A stretch of 7,901 nt of DNA, from assembly GCA_012270665.1 (NCBI GenBank), contig JAAXHY010000517.1, positions 1 through 7,901 of the forward strand, given 5' to 3'. Of the stretch, positions 5,878 through 7,901 are shown in pieces. Numbering within the stretch: the stretch's first letter is position 1; the number at the start of each line of letters is the position of its first letter. Both the position numbers and the translations under genes were made by a program. The DNA comes from Dehalococcoidia bacterium (GTDB taxonomy: Bacteria > Chloroflexota > Dehalococcoidia > SAR202 > UBA11138). The notes under the pieces were generated by a model. It was not told the origin of the DNA, searched no databases, and worked only from the letters and a program-made list of their open reading frames with translations.

Positions 5878-6144
5878 ATGAATTACAAGAGTATCTTGAC
5901 TCTTATCGCCGCGCTGGCAATCATCGCGGCGATTGTAGGGGCCTGCGGAGACGACACCGAGGAAAGCGCTCCTTCGACGACTTCAGCCGCGCCCGCGGTC
6001 CAGAGCGTGCCGACAAGCGTTCCTCAGCCAGCGCCACAGCCCACTGCGCCACCGGTGGCGCAAGCCACTATGGCTCCTCCCGCGACGGCTACGGCCCAAC
6101 CACAGATTTCTTCCCCATCCCCCCAGCCAGCCGACATGCCATAG
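5878..6144 (+). CDS. N-terminal fragment: lipoprotein signal peptide and Pro-rich tether
   Basis: If TAG terminates, this 88-residue piece is all that is made from the natural start. It has lysine at 4, a hydrophobic core ILTLIAALAIIAAIVGA and a lipobox ending at C23, followed by DD. The rest is low-complexity Pro/Ala/Thr/Ser/Gln, ending PADMP. Such tethers hold bacterial binding proteins a short distance from the membrane. Alone it has no binding domain and would be a non-functional lipopeptide. Confidence 0.7.
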   Translation: MNYKSILTLIAALAIIAAIVGACGDDTEESAPSTTSAAPAVQSVPTSVPQPAPQPTAPPVAQATMAPPATATAQPQISSPSPQPADMP

Positions 6145-7901
6145 CTGAGTGTGGTCAGCACCAGCAACATCGTCGGAGACTGGGTCAAGCGGGTCGGCGG
6201 CGAAAGGGCGACATCCTTCTCCCTTCTACCTCCCGACGCCGACCCGCACATCTTCCAGCCCGGAGCGAGGGATGTCGCTAAAGTTGCGGACGCCGACTTG
6301 GTGTTCAGCGTTGGTCTGTCCCTGGAAGCGGGTTGGCTGGAAGAGCTTATCGAGAACGCCGCCAAGGACCACGAGTCCATCGTGGCGCTCGCAGAGTTCG
6401 CGGAACCCATCGAGTTCGTGGATATATTCGATGAACACGGCCACGAGGATGAACACGGCCATGAGGAAGAGGGCGAGGGACACGTCTCGCTCACCGGCAG
6501 ACTGCTGGTAGCGGACGCGAACGAAGCCCACCTCTCCGTAGTGGATCTGATGACTGGCAAGGTCGCGGAGGAGGCTTTCGAGGTCGCGGCCCCCGGAGCG
6601 AGCGTTTACTCCAGCCCAAATTACCGATTCGGGTTTGCCGTCGCTAGGGGAGATGGGGACGACGATGACCGCGTTCACATATTCGACAGCGGCGTTTACC
6701 TTGTCGAACACGGCGATCACTATGACCGCGTCAGCAAACCGATTGCCATGCTGGAACTAGAGACCAGCGACGAGCGTCCCATACACGTAGCGAATGGTGG
6801 CGAGTGGACAGCCATCTTCCATGACGGCACAGGGCGTGTCGCGCTCCTGAACGAGCACGAGATGGAAGAGTCCGGGGACGGCTATGACATCGCTTTCTTG
6901 AATGCCGGGCTGCAGCACGGCGCGGTGGTGCCTATGCACGGAGATGTGTTCGCGGTGTCCGTAGCCAATCCTGACTATCCGGACAAGACGGAGAGCAGCT
7001 TGCCGGTCGGCGTGGAGATTCGGAACTTGGATGACCACGTGATTGATAGCAGCAGCGCGGATGATTGCTCCGGATTGCACGGGGAAGCGCACAATAACCA
7101 TGGGGTGATGTTCGGATGCGTTGGTGGAGTTCTGTACATAGAGAGTCACGATGACCACTTCGACCATTGGTTTATAGAGAATCCCCCTGAGATGAGGTCA
7201 GAATCTCGAATCGGCGCCGTCTATGGTCATGAAGACTCGAGCGTCTTCTTCGGAAGAGCGTCCTACCGAGGCGACAGCGGATTCATGGATGACGGCATAT
7301 GGATGATAGACCCTGAAGAGAGTACGATGACACTCGCGCTCGCGGCTTCCGACGACAAACGCTCTATCGGAGCGGCATTCGGGCCTGAAGGAGAGTTTCT
7401 CTACGCGCTAACCTACGACGGAATGCTGAACGTCCTAGACACTCACGACGGTGACGTAGTATCCGAGGTCCACTTGCTGGAAACCGTTGACCCAGAGGCG
7501 ACCCCGTCTTTCATCATCGTCGGTGAGACGCTATATCTTGCCGACCCCGCTAGTGGACATGTCCTTGAGTTCAGCCTAGAAGACATGGAAGTGGAGCGTG
7601 AGTGGGAAGTTCACGGCGCGCCGAGGAGGCTCGCGTTCCTGGGGATGGTCTCAGGTGAAGAGCATCCTGAGCATGGCCATGAGGAGGGTGAGGATGAACA
7701 CGAGGAGGAAGGCCACGACGAGCACGAAGGCCACGATCACGAACATGGCGAGTTTGACCCACACTTCTGGTTCGACCCACTGAGGGTTCAGAGCGCGGTA
7801 AACGAGATTGCGACGCGACTCTCCTCGCTCGACCCGGACGGAGCCGAGATATACCAGAACAATGCGAGCGCATACATTAGTGAGTTAGCCGAACTGCATT
7901 C
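6145..7901 (+). CDS. Downstream open frame: ZnuA N-lobe, His-rich arms, AztD-like propeller and start of ZnuA C-lobe (partial)
   Basis: The frame after the TAG is open for 585 codons to the window edge and carries the whole recognisable protein. If translated separately, the first available start is GTG at 6151, inside the first beta-strand of the ZnuA lobe, with no ribosome site upstream; the next in-frame ATG lies about 400 nt further on. It would have no signal peptide, although it is plainly an exported metal-binding domain. Independent translation is therefore unlikely. The N-lobe runs ADADLVFSVGLSLEAGWLEE before the first His-rich arm, matching the normal ZnuA order. Confidence 0.75.
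   Translation, partial: MSVVSTSNIVGDWVKRVGGERATSFSLLPPDADPHIFQPGARDVAKVADADLVFSVGLSLEAGWLEELIENAAKDHESIVALAEFAEPIEFVDIFDEHGHEDEHGHEEEGEGHVSLTGRLLVADANEAHLSVVDLMTGKVAEEAFEVAAPGASVYSSPNYRFGFAVARGDGDDDDRVHIFDSGVYLVEHGDHYDRVSKPIAMLELETSDERPIHVANGGEWTAIFHDGTGRVALLNEHEMEESGDGYDIAFLNAGLQHGAVVPMHGDVFAVSVANPDYPDKTESSLPVGVEIRNLDDHVIDSSSADDCSGLHGEAHNNHGVMFGCVGGVLYIESHDDHFDHWFIENPPEMRSESRIGAVYGHEDSSVFFGRASYRGDSGFMDDGIWMIDPEESTMTLALAASDDKRSIGAAFGPEGEFLYALTYDGMLNVLDTHDGDVVSEVHLLETVDPEATPSFIIVGETLYLADPASGHVLEFSLEDMEVEREWEVHGAPRRLAFLGMVSGEEHPEHGHEEGEDEHEEEGHDEHEGHDHEHGEFDPHFWFDPLRVQSAVNEIATRLSSLDPDGAEIYQNNASAYISELAELH
6430..6465 (+). repeat. Tandem 18-bp repeat encoding two DEHGHE units
   Basis: Units 6430-6447 and 6448-6465 are identical except for one C/T difference at a third codon position, and both are in frame. 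Each encodes Asp-Glu-His-Gly-His-Glu. The repeat forms the first His-rich arm, just before the propeller. Such short in-frame duplications are a common way for His-rich metal loops to lengthen. Confidence 0.85.
6484..7653 (+). other. AztD-like beta-propeller domain inserted in the ZnuA frame
   Basis: This is the region of about residues 203-592 of the composite protein. It shows repeated beta-rich blades such as GRLLVADANEAHLSVVDLMTG, GEFLYALTYDGMLNVLDTHDG and GETLYLADPASGHVLEFSLED. AztD-type hallmarks, from knowledge of that family, are DSGVYLVEHGDHYD (H278 and H281), HGAVVPMHGDVFAVSVANPD, and a likely disulfide pair C397/C414 framing SGLHGEAHNNHG. AztD is a periplasmic propeller that hands zinc to the receptor AztC. 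Here the domain sits inside the receptor itself. The AztD assignment is by eye and the blade count was not determined. Confidence 0.7.
7657..7746 (+). other. Second His-rich metal-binding stretch
   Basis: Residues 594-623 of the composite protein contain nine histidines (596, 599, 601, 608, 613, 616, 619, 621, 623) alternating with Glu, Asp and Gly. The stretch sits immediately before the DPHFWFDP ligand motif, the usual place of the His-rich loop in ZnuA-type zinc receptors. Together with the first arm at 6430-6483 it flanks the propeller on both sides, showing that the propeller was inserted within this loop. Confidence 0.85.

Larger units (their letters stand above)
5878..7901 (+). pseudogene. 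znuA: Zinc ABC-transporter substrate-binding lipoprotein (ZnuA/AztC-type) with an inserted AztD-like propeller, interrupted by one in-frame TAG; 3' end outside window
   Basis: A single reading frame from ATG 5878 to the window edge (674 codons plus 2 nt) is interrupted only by TAG at codon 89 (6142-6144). Domains in order, counting the TAG as 89: lipoprotein signal with lipobox VGAC (C23); Pro/Ala/Thr/Gln tether (27-88); ZnuA N-lobe LSVVSTSNIVGDWVKRVGG with metal ligand H124 in DADPHIFQPG (90-184); first His-rich stretch (185-202); AztD-like propeller (about 203-592); second His-rich stretch (594-623); and the start of the C-lobe with ligand H629 in DPHFWFDP. The remaining C-lobe lies outside. 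The protein would deliver zinc to an ABC permease at the outer face of the membrane. Signal and receptor obviously belong together, so TAG looks like a recent nonsense change (CAG or AAG to TAG), an error, or readthrough. GGAGG lies 12 nt before the ATG. Confidence 0.85.

Noticed and set aside
6024..6720. Minus-strand open frames opposite the zinc-binding lipoprotein
   Set aside because: They are low-complexity Ser/Ala/Gly-rich or unrecognisable shadows of the plus-strand frame, which has clear ZnuA and propeller motifs.

Overview
The window looks like chromosomal DNA from a moderately GC-rich bacterium, with AT-rich spacers between divergent genes, GGAGG-type ribosome sites and several coupled genes. 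The mix of genes (a short HNH protein opening VLVLNQNYQPLN, ruvC-ruvA without ruvB, holB followed by a PSP1/RicT-type gene, a TPP-riboswitch-controlled NitT/TauT-type ATPase) would suit Chloroflexota (Dehalococcoidia/SAR202-like). That placement is an inference from gene content, not a demonstrated identity.

Layout, left to right. (1) 1-816, minus strand: a sigma70-type promoter, a TPP riboswitch, a hairpin, and the first 203 codons of an ABC transporter ATPase, probably for a thiamine precursor. (2) 969-2845, minus strand: a compact ruvC > ruvA > SAM-methyltransferase operon, with 6 nt between ruvC and ruvA and a TAATG overlap between ruvA and the methyltransferase. (3) 3072-4325, plus strand: a CvpA-family membrane protein, then a small HNH endonuclease. 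(4) 4342-5585, minus strand, convergent with the HNH gene: holB (DNA polymerase III delta-prime) followed by a very short PSP1/RicT-like ORF holding only the N-terminal part of that family. (5) 5736-7901, plus strand, divergent from holB: a strong promoter, a perfect 7-5-7 inverted repeat resembling a Zur/Fur operator, and a large metal-binding lipoprotein gene that runs off the window.

The last gene is the most unusual part. Read straight through, it encodes a lipoprotein signal, a Pro/Ala/Thr/Gln-rich tether, the N-lobe of a ZnuA/AztC-type zinc-binding protein, a first His-rich stretch, a beta-propeller-like domain of about 390 residues resembling the periplasmic zinc chaperone AztD, a second His-rich stretch, and the start of the ZnuA C-lobe. 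A zinc chaperone therefore seems to have been inserted into the His-rich metal-sensing loop of the zinc receptor, in one polypeptide. The frame is broken exactly once, by an in-frame TAG at 6142-6144 between the tether and the ZnuA domain. As written, the gene is either a nonsense-disrupted pseudogene, a sequencing or assembly error, or a readthrough gene.

No tRNA, rRNA, CRISPR array, insertion sequence or phage gene was seen. The gap at 817-968 holds no recognisable gene or convincing terminator. The gap at 2861-3071 holds a probable ruvC promoter. The gap at 3714-3812 shows nothing beyond the ribosome site of the HNH gene.
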